In this document: in pieces, positions 55,217-63,586 of the stretch | Layout of the letters: the number at the start of each line of letters is the position of its first letter | Position numbering within the stretch: position 1 is the stretch's first letter | From: Rhodoferax sp. PAMC 29310 | GTDB lineage: Bacteria > Pseudomonadota > Gammaproteobacteria > Burkholderiales > Burkholderiaceae_C | Direction of reading: 5' to 3' | Length of the DNA: 64,000 nt | NCBI RefSeq assembly: GCF_017948265.1 | Contig: NZ_CP072852.1 | Span: forward strand, 4,529,250 to 4,593,249 | Position numbers and translations under genes: made by a program | The notes under the pieces: model-generated | Databases searched by the model: none | The model's input: the letters and a program-made list of their open reading frames with translations, nothing else | Told to the model about the DNA's origin: nothing

Positions 55217-56875
55217 TTATTTAATCAGCACCAGGGTGGCCAACCCCAGGAAGGCGAAGAAACCAATGACATCGGTCACGGTGGTCAGAATCACGCTGCC
55301 GGCCAGCGCAGGGTCAATTCCCACACGGTCCAGAATCAGCGGAATCGCCAAGCCAGCCAATGCCGCGCACAGCAAATTGATCAAGATTGCCACGCCCAAA
55401 ATGCCACCAATGGCCCAGTCGCCAAACCAGGCGACCGCCATCAGCGATACCACCACCGCCCACAGCAGCCCATTCAGCAGGGAAATACCCACCTCCCGGT
55501 TCAAAAGCGTTCGCAAGTTGCCCTTTTGAATCTGCCCCAGAGCAATGCCCCGAATCACCAGCGTGAGGGTCTGGCTTCCCGCCACACCGCCCATGCTGGC
55601 CACAATCGGCATCAACACCGCCAGCGCGACCACCTGCTGCAAGGTGGCTTCAAACTGCCCAATGACCCAGGCGGCGAGAAACGCAGTAAGTAAATTGATG
55701 CCCAGCCACACCGCCCGCCGGCGCGAACTTACCAAGACCGGCGCAAAAATATCGGCCTCGTCATCCAGGCCCGCCATCTGCATCATGGTGCGGTCAGAGT
55801 CGTCGCGAATCAGGTCAACCACGTCATCCACCGTGATGCGGCCAATCAGCTTGTTGTCGTCGTCAATCACCGGCGCCGACAACAGGTCGTGGTCCTGAAA
55901 CAGCCGGGCAACATCCACCGCGGTGGTGTGCACCGAGATGCCGGCAACGTCCGTGTTCATCAGGTCGGTTACCCGCAAATTCAGGTCGGCCGTCACCAGT
56001 GTGCTCAGGCGCAGCGCGCCCTGGTAGTGGCCTTCGCGGTCCACCACCATCAACATGTCCGTCTGCGGTGGCAAGGTTTCCAGCAGGCGCAAATAGCGCA
56101 GCACTGTTTCAACCTTGACGTTGGCGCGCACCTCGATCGGGTTCGCGTCCATCAGACCACCGGCCGAGTCCTCGGGGTAGGACAGCATTGATTCCAGCTT
56201 TTCGCGCCGGGTGCCCGTGGTGTTTTGCAGCAGCCGGCTGCCCAACTCACTGGGCAGGCTTTGAATCAAGTCAACCAGGTCGTCCAACTCAAGGTGGTGC
56301 ACGGTCGCGACCAAGTCGTCCAGGTCCAGCTCCTTGGCCAGGGTGACGCGGATCTCGTCGTGCAGATAGACCAGAACCTTGCCGGTTCGCTCGGTGTCCA
56401 CCATGCTCCAGACGGACCGCCGCTCGTTGGGGGGCAGTGCCTCCAGCAGCCCCGCCACCTTGGCCGGGTGCGTGCGGTGCAGTATCTTGCCCACCCGTTT
56501 GAGCTTGCCGCCGCGCAAAGCGCTGCGCACGGCTTCGAGTTGGTTGACTGCTACGTGACCCGGTTTGCCGACTTGGGCGGCGTCTGCGGCGTCGGAGGCC
56601 TCCCGCGACTCACCCAGCAATTGCCCGCGCAACTCCAGGTTCAGGTGCGGCAAGATGCGCGCCTCCAGCGCGGCATCCACTTGTTGCCACAAGGCCGTGC
56701 GCTGCTCGGCATCGAGCAATTCCAGCAACGCCGCCAGTTTGGCCGGGTGAACCCGCAGCAAATGCTTGCGAACGCGCTTGTTCTTGCCGTCATTGAGCGC
56801 CTGAATGATCTGCTCGCTGTCGGTACGCGAGCGAATCTCTTCAGCGCTTTGTGGGTCTGGGGTGTTCGAATTCAT
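55217..56875 (-). CDS. mgtE: MgtE-family magnesium transporter
   Basis: A 552-residue Mg2+ channel/transporter. It has an extended N-terminal helical domain with repeated HPAKxAxLLExL motifs, a linker PEDSAGGLMD, two CBS domains (LRVTDLMNTDVAGISVH, LIGRITVDDVVDLIRDD) and five C-terminal helices with the family motif GVAGSQTLTLVIRGIALGQI. Mg2+ binding by the cytoplasmic part gates the pore. It is 24 bp from the ydcF-like start and faces the same way. Confidence 0.94.
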   Translation of the reverse strand: MNSNTPDPQSAEEIRSRTDSEQIIQALNDGKNKRVRKHLLRVHPAKLAALLELLDAEQRTALWQQVDAALEARILPHLNLELRGQLLGESREASDAADAAQVGKPGHVAVNQLEAVRSALRGGKLKRVGKILHRTHPAKVAGLLEALPPNERRSVWSMVDTERTGKVLVYLHDEIRVTLAKELDLDDLVATVHHLELDDLVDLIQSLPSELGSRLLQNTTGTRREKLESMLSYPEDSAGGLMDANPIEVRANVKVETVLRYLRLLETLPPQTDMLMVVDREGHYQGALRLSTLVTADLNLRVTDLMNTDVAGISVHTTAVDVARLFQDHDLLSAPVIDDDNKLIGRITVDDVVDLIRDDSDRTMMQMAGLDDEADIFAPVLVSSRRRAVWLGINLLTAFLAAWVIGQFEATLQQVVALAVLMPIVASMGGVAGSQTLTLVIRGIALGQIQKGNLRTLLNREVGISLLNGLLWAVVVSLMAVAWFGDWAIGGILGVAILINLLCAALAGLAIPLILDRVGIDPALAGSVILTTVTDVIGFFAFLGLATLVLIK

Positions 56876-57050
56876 GTTGGCTTAATTTTCCCCTATTGGA
56901 GAGGACAGGGTGGACCCAATTTGAGAGCACCTTAGCTCTAGACCGCCCGCAGACCCCATTCGAGGCGTCCCAACAGCGCAAACAGCCCGTTTTCCGGCTC
57001 CTGTCTTGGCGATGGACCCATAAGGCGATAATTTTCGGTAAAGTGATCGG

Positions 57051-57191
57051 ATGCGACCCCTCCGCCCCAGTAAACGCCTGGCCTCCAAAGCCACACCGCC
57101 CAAGCGCTCCTACAAAATCGCGCTCTGGGCGCTCGCCGTTACCCTGATGATCCTCATTCTGAAGGTGCTTCCGTATACGGATCGCTGGTAG
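57051..57191 (+). CDS. Small single-helix membrane protein (46 residues)
   Basis: The ORF MRPLRPSKRLASKATPPKRS... ends with one strong membrane helix (IALWALAVTLMILILKVLP) followed by YTDRW. A very basic N-terminal 20 residues implies an N-in orientation. It lies divergent from mgtE, 175 bp away. No family recognised and no strong ribosome-binding site, so coding status is moderate. Confidence 0.45.
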   Translation: MRPLRPSKRLASKATPPKRSYKIALWALAVTLMILILKVLPYTDRW

Positions 57192-57237
57192 GTTGGCGCC
57201 GATTTAGAGGGCGAACTGAGAAACTCCCGGCAGGTCA

Positions 57238-57483
57238 ATGCAAACCGGCAAACCTTGGCGCGTCAGATCGTGCTCAACATCGTTCCCAGTCCGACAACCA
57301 CGGCCAGCGCCAGCGATTGGTGTTGTGCTAGTGGTGACCACCTTGGCTGCGCTGGTGGGCAGTGCAGAACTGGCTGGCAACCTGCTGTTTCCGTCGCTTA
57401 TGTTGATAGTGTCGATGTTTTTCACGTCGCTGTACTTCACCTTCCTCTACAGTTTTGAGCTGCCTGAGCCGACCACACCCTGA
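57238..57483 (+). CDS. Hypothetical membrane protein or remnant
   Basis: An 81-codon frame whose second half looks like two membrane helices (VVLVVTTLAALVGSAELAGNLLF and PSLMLIVSMFFTSLYFTFLYSF), while the first 25 residues (RVRSCSTSFPVRQPRP) do not look natural. It may be the C-terminal remnant of a larger protein. Low confidence. Confidence 0.3.
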   Translation: MQTGKPWRVRSCSTSFPVRQPRPAPAIGVVLVVTTLAALVGSAELAGNLLFPSLMLIVSMFFTSLYFTFLYSFELPEPTTP

Positions 57484-57568
57484 CGCACAGTCAGCCTCCT
57501 TGCCACGGAGACCCCGAAAACTGCAGGGCGGTCTCCCTCGGATATCTTCAGCCAACGCCGATTGAATA

Positions 57569-58054
57569 TCAGGGGTTAGCCGCTTTGTAATCGGCCAAAG
57601 CACGGGCAAGGTCAACATATTCTTCACACGTTTGATTGCCGCACAAGGTCTGTAACTGCGCCAGGTGTTTTGCAGCCTGGGCAGGTTTTTTAGCCATTAG
57701 ATAAGCCTCGCCTATGTACTCATGCGCCCCCAGGTGTCGTGGGTTGAGTTGGAGAGCCGTGTCGTAGTGCTGGAAAGCTTTGCTTAAATTGGGACTGGTT
57801 TGCTTGCGATAGCTGTAGCCAAGCAGGTTGTGAACATCAGCGTTACGAGGCTCTTGGCGCACTGCAGCTTGCAACTCAGCCAAAGCCTTACTCCAGTCTT
57901 TGGCAGCGATCCAACTGCGCGCGTTGTGCAATCGGTCAGACACTTTGATGGTCGGCTCATTGAGATTTTCATTCACTGGGGTGTCAGCGGCCAGCGCGTG
58001 GCCGCCGCTCAACAGGACCGCACTCAAAAAAAAGGCTTCGCAACTGGTTTTCAT
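57569..58054 (-). CDS. Exported tetratricopeptide-repeat protein
   Basis: A 161-residue protein with a signal peptide (MKTSCEAFFLSAVLLSGGHALA) and about three TPR-like helices: NARSWIAAKDWSKALAELQAAVRQEPRNADVHNLLGYSYRK, HYDTALQLNPRHLGAHEYIGEAYL and AAKHLAQLQTLCG. It probably mediates protein contacts in the periplasm. The cysteine pair CGNQTC near the end could form a disulfide. Confidence 0.85.
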   Translation of the reverse strand: MKTSCEAFFLSAVLLSGGHALAADTPVNENLNEPTIKVSDRLHNARSWIAAKDWSKALAELQAAVRQEPRNADVHNLLGYSYRKQTSPNLSKAFQHYDTALQLNPRHLGAHEYIGEAYLMAKKPAQAAKHLAQLQTLCGNQTCEEYVDLARALADYKAANP

Positions 58055-58084
58055 GGCAACAGCTTTAAGGGTTAAAAACCGCAT

Positions 58085-58839
58085 TAAGGCATAAGTAAAG
58101 ACACCTCATCGTTGACTCAGAATTTTCAGTTTCACTGCATCAGGTGTCACTATTGATCCGGCCCCAGGAAGCTTCAGCCCGCAGAGCATTTGACTCTGGA
58201 GGCTTGGAAGAAATTGCGTACCCGTTGGGGGTAAGCTCTTCAGCATGAAAATGTGTTCGTTAGCCACATCCCTCAACTTTGCTTTCGTGAGACTGGGAAC
58301 GCGTCTGCCCATGGCTTGTTTGTGTGAGACGCTAATTGACCTAGGGAAACTCCGCATAACCCCTGACGCCTTATGCAAGAAGCCTGCAGGTGCTGCAAAA
58401 AAAGTAGCATGAAACAAACCGCTTTGAACATGGGGATGCTCTGAACAACTCCTCATCAGATCGAGTAGCAGGCCGTTGATTTTCAAATCGTGAAATTTTC
58501 TGGTCAAACGCCAGAAATGTCATCTTTGGGTGGGATGTGCCCGACGTTGATGAAGCGCTGCCGGAACGGCTCATCCTCACAGCCATCCGGCAGGCGCTGG
58601 ACGGGCGCGAGAAAAAATGGTCTGACACCCGGTCGCCATCATGTGCGCGTCAAGCCGCTCAGGCTTTCGTTTCGGCAAGTACTGAGTTTGAGGGGCAAAC
58701 TGCCTCGCACGGACTCGACGGTCCTGGGTGCGCCACCGCACAGACGGAGCCGCGCAGGATGCCGATGATTGTCCAGAGTTCGAAAGACTCGAAGAGCGAT
58801 CTGCATTTTGAATGCACAACCAACCAGAAGGAGATATTC
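58085..58839. other. About 750 bp without a recognised gene
   Basis: Contains short open frames only. A minus-strand frame at 58106-58507 and a plus-strand 55-codon frame at 58245-58412 have no known family. A plus-strand frame at about 58500-58630 reads as plausible protein (WDVPDVDEALPERLILTAIR...) but has no start, stop or neighbours that fit, so it may be a gene fragment. GCATAA and TTATGC form a small inverted repeat near 58351-58375. Confidence 0.35.
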
Positions 58840-59040
58840 ATGTTCAGAACCATCACGGCAACCTATGCCAGCAATGCCGCCGTCACCAACGTTGTCGACG
58901 AACTGATCAATGGCGGCCTCCCGAGCGAAAAGATGTCGATCGACGATGACACGATGCAGGTCATGGTCAAGATTCCGGAAAAGGAGGTTTCAGGAATAAT
59001 GGAAATCCTGAATCGGCATGAGCCGACCAAAATTCTCTGA
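58840..59040 (+). CDS. Small conserved-type protein, 66 residues
   Basis: Starts at ATG 58840 after an ideal AAGGAG ribosome-binding site. The product begins MFRTITATYASNAAVTNVVD and continues with ELINGGLPSEKMSIDDD. It has a beta-alpha-beta look like the short domains of general-stress or DUF1269-like proteins. No partner gene identified. The good ribosome-binding site makes it likely to be real despite its surroundings of decayed DNA. Confidence 0.6.
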   Translation: MFRTITATYASNAAVTNVVDELINGGLPSEKMSIDDDTMQVMVKIPEKEVSGIMEILNRHEPTKIL

Positions 59041-59105
59041 GGCACGCGGCCAGGGGTTGCGATGACGCTTTGTGAGCTGATGGCGCTGAAAGCCCGCACC
59101 CGTGA

Positions 59106-59300
59106 ACCGCAGCGCGGGGCCTTGGACTGCGGCTCCAGTCAATGGGCATCGCGCGCGTGCTGGTCAGCCCGCGCCTGCGGGCCCAGCAGACCTGTGATCT
59201 TGCCCGCCTCGGAATGGCGAGCGAGGTCGAGCCCGATCTGGCGGAATGGGATTACGGCGACTTCGAGGGGCGGCGCTCCGTGGATGTCCGCCCGCAATAG
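59106..59300 (+). pseudogene. Histidine-phosphatase (phosphoglycerate-mutase-like) gene fragment
   Basis: Sixty-four codons reading GLGLRLQSMGIARVLVSPRL, RAQQTCDLARLG and DLAEWDYGDFEGRRSVD match the middle of histidine-phosphatase proteins (SPLxRARQT, EWDYGxxEGR). The N-terminal RHG motif and the C-terminal half are missing. An in-frame TGA stands just before it. It abuts the IS91-type fragment about ten bases on, suggesting the element inserted into or rearranged this gene. Confidence 0.8.
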
Positions 59301-59309
59301 AGAAATCAG

Positions 59310-60056
59310 CGTCCAGCCCTCTTGCAACACGCGGCGCATGGTGGAGATGACGGCACACCTGACGGATCACGTTTTCCCCCGCTGCCGGTACGCCACTGGG
59401 TGCTCTTCGTCCCGAAGCGGCTGCGCTACTTCATGCAGCGTGATGGGGCGGTGCTCAACATGGTGCTGCGCATCTTCCTGAGGGTAATTGCCCAAACTCT
59501 GCAAACCCACAGCCTTGGGGCGGCCCATGTGGACAGGGCGGCCCTGCACATCAGGGGCGCGGCTTTCATTGACCGCGTTGGCTCCAGCCTGAACGGGCAT
59601 GTGCACTTTAGTTACGACGTAACTTGAGTACAAGTTAGTCTGCACTGCAACTTCGTTGTCACGTCTGTTTGGTCGGTGGGGTGTTTGAGGAACTGGCGGG
59701 AAAAGCCGATACCCAATTTTCACCGCCGGGCATCGTCTCTCACCCGGCCAGTGCTATCGATGAGACCGCTGTGGCCCAGGTACAGACTGATTTGCGAAGA
59801 CGCATCCTGCGCGCCTTTGTGGGCCGGGGCTTGCTGGGGAGTTGTGACGCCAAAGAGATGCTGGCCTACCAGCATAGCGGCTTCTCGGTGGATGCCAGTG
59901 TTTGCATCGAAGCACACGACCGGGCCGCCCTGGAGCGGCTGCTGCACAAGAGGGCGCTGCCTTGGTGTACCGCAGTGCCAAGCAGCGCAGCGAGCCTGGC
60001 TCTGACAAGCGTGGCGCCAAGGTCGACGAACTGCATCTCACGCCGTTGATGCTGAT
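59310..60056 (+). mobile_element. Degenerate IS91-family transposase
   Basis: Pieces of one IS91-type (Y2 rolling-circle) transposase lie in consecutive frames: SCNTRRMVEMTAHLTDHVFP, then after a one-base loss near 59380 LPVRHWVLFVPKRLRYFMQ to GSSLNGHVHF, then after a 50-bp insertion HVCLVGGVFEEL to EAHDRAALERLL, then after a small deletion GAALVYRSAKQRSEP...ELHLTPL. The HVHFHV histidine motif is split by the insertion. The zinc-binding N-terminus and C-terminal end are missing. The element cannot move by itself. Confidence 0.88.
59610..59659. repeat. 50-bp insertion with two adjacent palindromes inside the IS91 remnant
   Basis: The codons for HVHF end at 59609 and the expected continuation HVC starts at 59660. 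Between them are 50 bases including AGTTAC-GAC-GTAACT and AACTTG-AGTA-CAAGTT, two overlapping inverted repeats. It looks like a tiny non-autonomous insertion. Confidence 0.7.
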
Positions 60057-60224
60057 GTGTTCCAGGGAACGGGTTGGCCGGGTGCTGACGGGTTTGGGTG
60101 CTTTCTTCATGAGGTGTCCAGGGGAGAAGTTGTAGGCAGGGCCTGCCCACCGCTTGATCCCGTCAGGGGCCTTCAGCCCAAGTCGGCTTCAATCCTGCCA
60201 CCAGACCGCTTCCAGAGGTCAGCT

Positions 60225-61097
60225 TCAGGGCAGCAATCGCTCAATTTTTGTCTCCATGGCCGTTTGAGGCCGATTCGATGGATGCAGCACCTCTGTCAAC
60301 ATCGGCAAATGCCAGTCAGGTGCACGTTTCTCAATGAACGCTTGTACGCCTTCCAGGGCGGCATCATCCATCATGTTGCAGGCCATTGTTTGCGCCGCAT
60401 CAGCGTAGGCTGGCTCAATGCCTTTTTCGAGTTGGCGATAGAACAGTCCCTTTCCAAGAGCCAGGGCGACGCGCGGTTTGCTCAAAATGCTGTTCACAAG
60501 CCGGGCCACTTCTTCATCCAGCTCGGCAGGCTCTGCCACCCGGTTGATGAGTCCTTTGGCAAGCGCCTGCTGCGCGTCAATAAACGCCCCTGTCACCAAC
60601 ATTTCAAACGCTTGCTTGCGGCCCATATTGCGCGACAAAGCCACACTGGGCGTGGCGCAAAATAATCCCAAATTAACGCCACTGACCGCAAACCGGGCCG
60701 TGCTTGATGCGACTGCCAAATCACACATCGCGACCAACTGGCAACCCGCTGCCGTGGCCATCCCGTGCACCCTTGCGATAACCGGGACGGGCAGGCGCTG
60801 CACCGCCATCATCACGCGTCCGCAACTCTCAAACAATGTTTGGTAGTAGCCCAATGACGGCGACTCGCGCATTTCCTTCAAGTCATGTCCGGCGCAAAAA
60901 GCCTTGCCGGCTGCCGCCAGCACAACGACGCGCACACCATCGTCGGTGGTCAAATCGTCCAGCGCGCGCTGCAAGGCGGTCAGCAATGCTTCAGAGTGCG
61001 CATTGAAGGATTCGGGTCGATTCAGTGCCAGTGTCAGCGTCACCACACCACGGGCATCGCGTGTAATCGGAACGGGCGGGGCAGTGATTAGACTCAT
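60225..61097 (-). CDS. Enoyl-CoA hydratase/isomerase family protein
   Basis: A 290-residue crotonase-fold protein (ECHDC3-like). Oxyanion-hole regions are AFCAGHDLKEMRES and GMATAAGCQLVAMCDLAVAS; the expected second glutamate position after GVNLGLFC is replaced, as in other non-hydratase relatives. It lies seven bases downstream of the acyl-CoA synthetase pseudogene, so the two formed an operon. It could act in short-chain acyl-CoA handling; activity is uncertain. Confidence 0.88.
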   Translation of the reverse strand: MSLITAPPVPITRDARGVVTLTLALNRPESFNAHSEALLTALQRALDDLTTDDGVRVVVLAAAGKAFCAGHDLKEMRESPSLGYYQTLFESCGRVMMAVQRLPVPVIARVHGMATAAGCQLVAMCDLAVASSTARFAVSGVNLGLFCATPSVALSRNMGRKQAFEMLVTGAFIDAQQALAKGLINRVAEPAELDEEVARLVNSILSKPRVALALGKGLFYRQLEKGIEPAYADAAQTMACNMMDDAALEGVQAFIEKRAPDWHLPMLTEVLHPSNRPQTAMETKIERLLP

Positions 61098-61103
61098 GAG
61101 CAG

Positions 61104-62753
61104 TTACTCCAAAGTCGCTGTGGGTGCTATGCGACTGCGCAATTCAAACTTCTGAATCTTGCCGGTTGCGGTTTTGGGAATTGCCTCAAACCGGATGTCG
61201 CGCGGTACTTTGTAGCCGGCCAGCAATTCTTTGCAGTGGGCGACCAACTCGGCAGCGGTGACGTTGGCATCGGGCTTGAGTTCGACAAATGCCAGCGGCG
61301 TCTCGCCCCATTTGGCATCAGGCTTGGCCACCACGGCACAGGCCAGGACGGCCGGGTGGCGGTATAGCGCGTCTTCCACCTCCAGTGAGCTGATGTTTTC
61401 GCCCCCCGAGATGATGATGTCCTTGCTGCGGTCCTTGATTTTGACGTACCGGTCAGGCTCCATGACTGCCAGGTCGCCGGTGTGAAACCATCCGCCTTCA
61501 AAGGCCTTGGCGGTCCCCGTCGGATTTTTGAGATAGCCCTTCATGACGATATTTCCGCGAAACATGATTTCGCCCATGGTGTTGCCATCGGCCGGTGTTT
61601 CAACCATTTTCTCGGCATCCATCACCGTCATGCCTTCTTGCAGTGCGTAGCGCACTCCTTGGCGCCCGTTCAATCTGGTTTGTTCCGACAAGGGTTCAGC
61701 GGCCCAATTGGTTCGTTTGACGGCGACCGCTGCGGGGCCATAAACCTCGGTGAGGCCGTACACATGGGTAATGTCAAAACCAAGCTTGGCCATGCCCTCA
61801 ATCATGGACGCTGGCGGCGCTGCCCCCGCCACCATGCCGCGTACCTTGTGGGTGATCCCTTGACGCATGGCTTCTGGCGCGGCAATCAACAGGTTGTGAA
61901 CGATAGGTGCGGCGCAATAGTGGTCCACGCCATGGGTACGCATGGCATCCAGAATGAACGGCGCATCCGCCTTGCGCAGGCATACCTGTGTACCACCCAG
62001 CATGGCGACTGTCCAGGCAAAGCACCATCCATTGCAGTGAAAAAGCGGCAAGGTCCAAAGGTAAACCGGGAAGTGCGGCATGGTCCAGGTGGCAGCATTG
62101 CAAACGGCGTTCAGATAGGCCCCGCGGTGATGAGTGACAACGCCTTTGGGATCGCCCGTGGTGCCGGACGTTTAGCTCACCGCAATGGCATCCCATTCAT
62201 CGAGCGGACCTTCAAGACGGGGCAGCGGCGCGTGCTGGGCCAGCAGCTGCTCATATTCATGCGTGCCAAGGCAGTCGCCTGGGCCGCTGTACTCGCTGTC
62301 GCTGACATCAATCACCTTCACTTCACGCTAATGCTGCGTGCGCAATAAGAGCAGGACCTCTTTCATCGTTGGCGCAAATTCCCGATCCGTGATGAGCACC
62401 TGCGCCTCACAGTGGTTGAGTTGCCACGCCAACAAGGGAGCATCCAAGCGGGTGTTGAGCGTATTCAAAACGGCATTCAGCCCGGGCACGGCGTAGTGGG
62501 CTTCAATCATCTCAGGAGTGTTGCTAAGCATCACGCTCACCGTGCTTCCCCGCTTGACGCCCATGGTACGCAGAGCGGCTGCGAGCCGCGCAGAGCGTTC
62601 ACGAGTTTGTGCCCAAGAGTAGCGTCGCGCACCATGGATCACAGCAGGTAAATCACCAAACACTTCCGCAGATCGCTCCAAAAAACTCACTGGCGACAGC
62701 GCCACGTAGTTGGCCGGATTCTTGTTCAGATCAGTGTCAAAAATGGGGGTCAT
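61104..62753 (-). pseudogene. Acyl-CoA synthetase (AMP-forming) interrupted by two in-frame stops
   Basis: A single frame of 549 codons from ATG 62753 encodes a complete AMP-dependent acyl-CoA ligase of the DmdB/fatty-acyl group (SPVSFLERSAEVFGDLPAVI at the start, TGDLAVMEPDRYVKIKDRSKDIIISGGENIS, GKIQKFELR at the end). It is cut by TAG at 62328-62330 (after LLLLRTQH) and by TAA at 62172-62174. The TAA replaces the tyrosine of the P-loop motif YTSGTTGDPKG. The frame is otherwise intact, so decay looks recent. Sequencing error would have to occur twice. Confidence 0.93.
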
Positions 62754-63019
62754 GTCTGGGCCTTTTTGGTTTGAAGGATTGAAGCTGTCGCTCCGGTAAT
62801 CATACTTATCAGCAAGTCGGTCGTCGAATTCAACAACGTCTGCCTTCACGACAGGATACGCGGCACCGCCGACTTAGCAGCTGGACGTGCTCGGTGGAGT
62901 GGTCAACAGCTTGATGCGCCCACGCTATCCGGCTTGCTCTGATCCTGTGCGCTATCACCACATAAGAATCCGACGATATTGAATCGTCAACTGTCGGGGG
63001 TTTCAAGAGCCTCTGCACG
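62754..63019. other. Non-coding gap before the integrase remnant
   Basis: No credible gene or site was found. It holds the leader of the former acyl-CoA synthetase gene and may contain further unrecognised remnant DNA. Confidence 0.4.
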
Positions 63020-63432
63020 CTCAAACGACAGGCGCAGCAGTATCACGACGACCTTCAATTCGGCCGAGAAGAACAGGACAAGCTTGGTCTAGAGCCTCGG
63101 CATACGTTGGATGAACCCGCAGCCAGGTTTCTGGTGGAATCCAGTCACAAGCGCACGCATGAGTGGGATAAGTCGATGTTGCGGTGATTCCAGCCCTTTC
63201 TAGTGGAGATTTGCTCGACAAGTTTGAGAAAAGAGAAGCATTGGTGTCTGGGCCAGCAAGGTGAGTCTCTACTTCGCGTTGGCACGACCTGGAACAAACC
63301 TTTTCCACCTGGCACCGTGAGGCTGGCAAACCAAAACATGAATTGCAGCGGCTGGGTGGATGGAAGACACAGTGGATGGTCGAGAGTTGTGCTCATGTTG
63401 CGCCGGAGGGCGTGCAGTTGGCGGCGAGTTGA
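63020..63432 (+). pseudogene. Tyrosine recombinase (phage-type integrase) remnant
   Basis: Two pieces of one integrase survive. The N-terminal piece (63020-63210) reads YHDDLQFGREEQDKLGLEPR then TLDEPAARFLVESSHKRTHEWDKSMLR, then TGA where a tryptophan is usual, then FQPFL. The C-terminal piece (63277-63432, another frame) reads RWHDLEQTFSTWHREAGKPKHELQRLGGWK, then TQWMVESCAHVAPEGVQLAAS. In this family HDLRHTFATWHR and WMVERYAHVAPE are usual: the catalytic arginine has become glutamate and the nucleophilic tyrosine cysteine. Most of the middle is deleted. Confidence 0.85.
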
Positions 63433-63586
63433 CTTCGGTGACCTTCCCCCACGCACGTCAGTGCGTCCTCATATTGTTGATGAATCAGGCCTAAGTTAGA
63501 ACTAAGACTTGGTCGCTACAGTTTCACCGGAGGCCAAACGTTCAAGCGTGGGCCGGTTTCCCTTTCCCATATTTTGAAAGTCCATC
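63433..63586. other. Leader of the secreted repeat protein
   Basis: Contains no gene. It probably carries the promoter of the following gene, but no clear -35/-10 pair is obvious. Confidence 0.3.

Noticed and set aside
58351..58375. GCATAA...TTATGC inverted repeat as a transposon resolution or att site
   Set aside because: Only six base pairs with a long loop and no neighbouring recombinase that fits.
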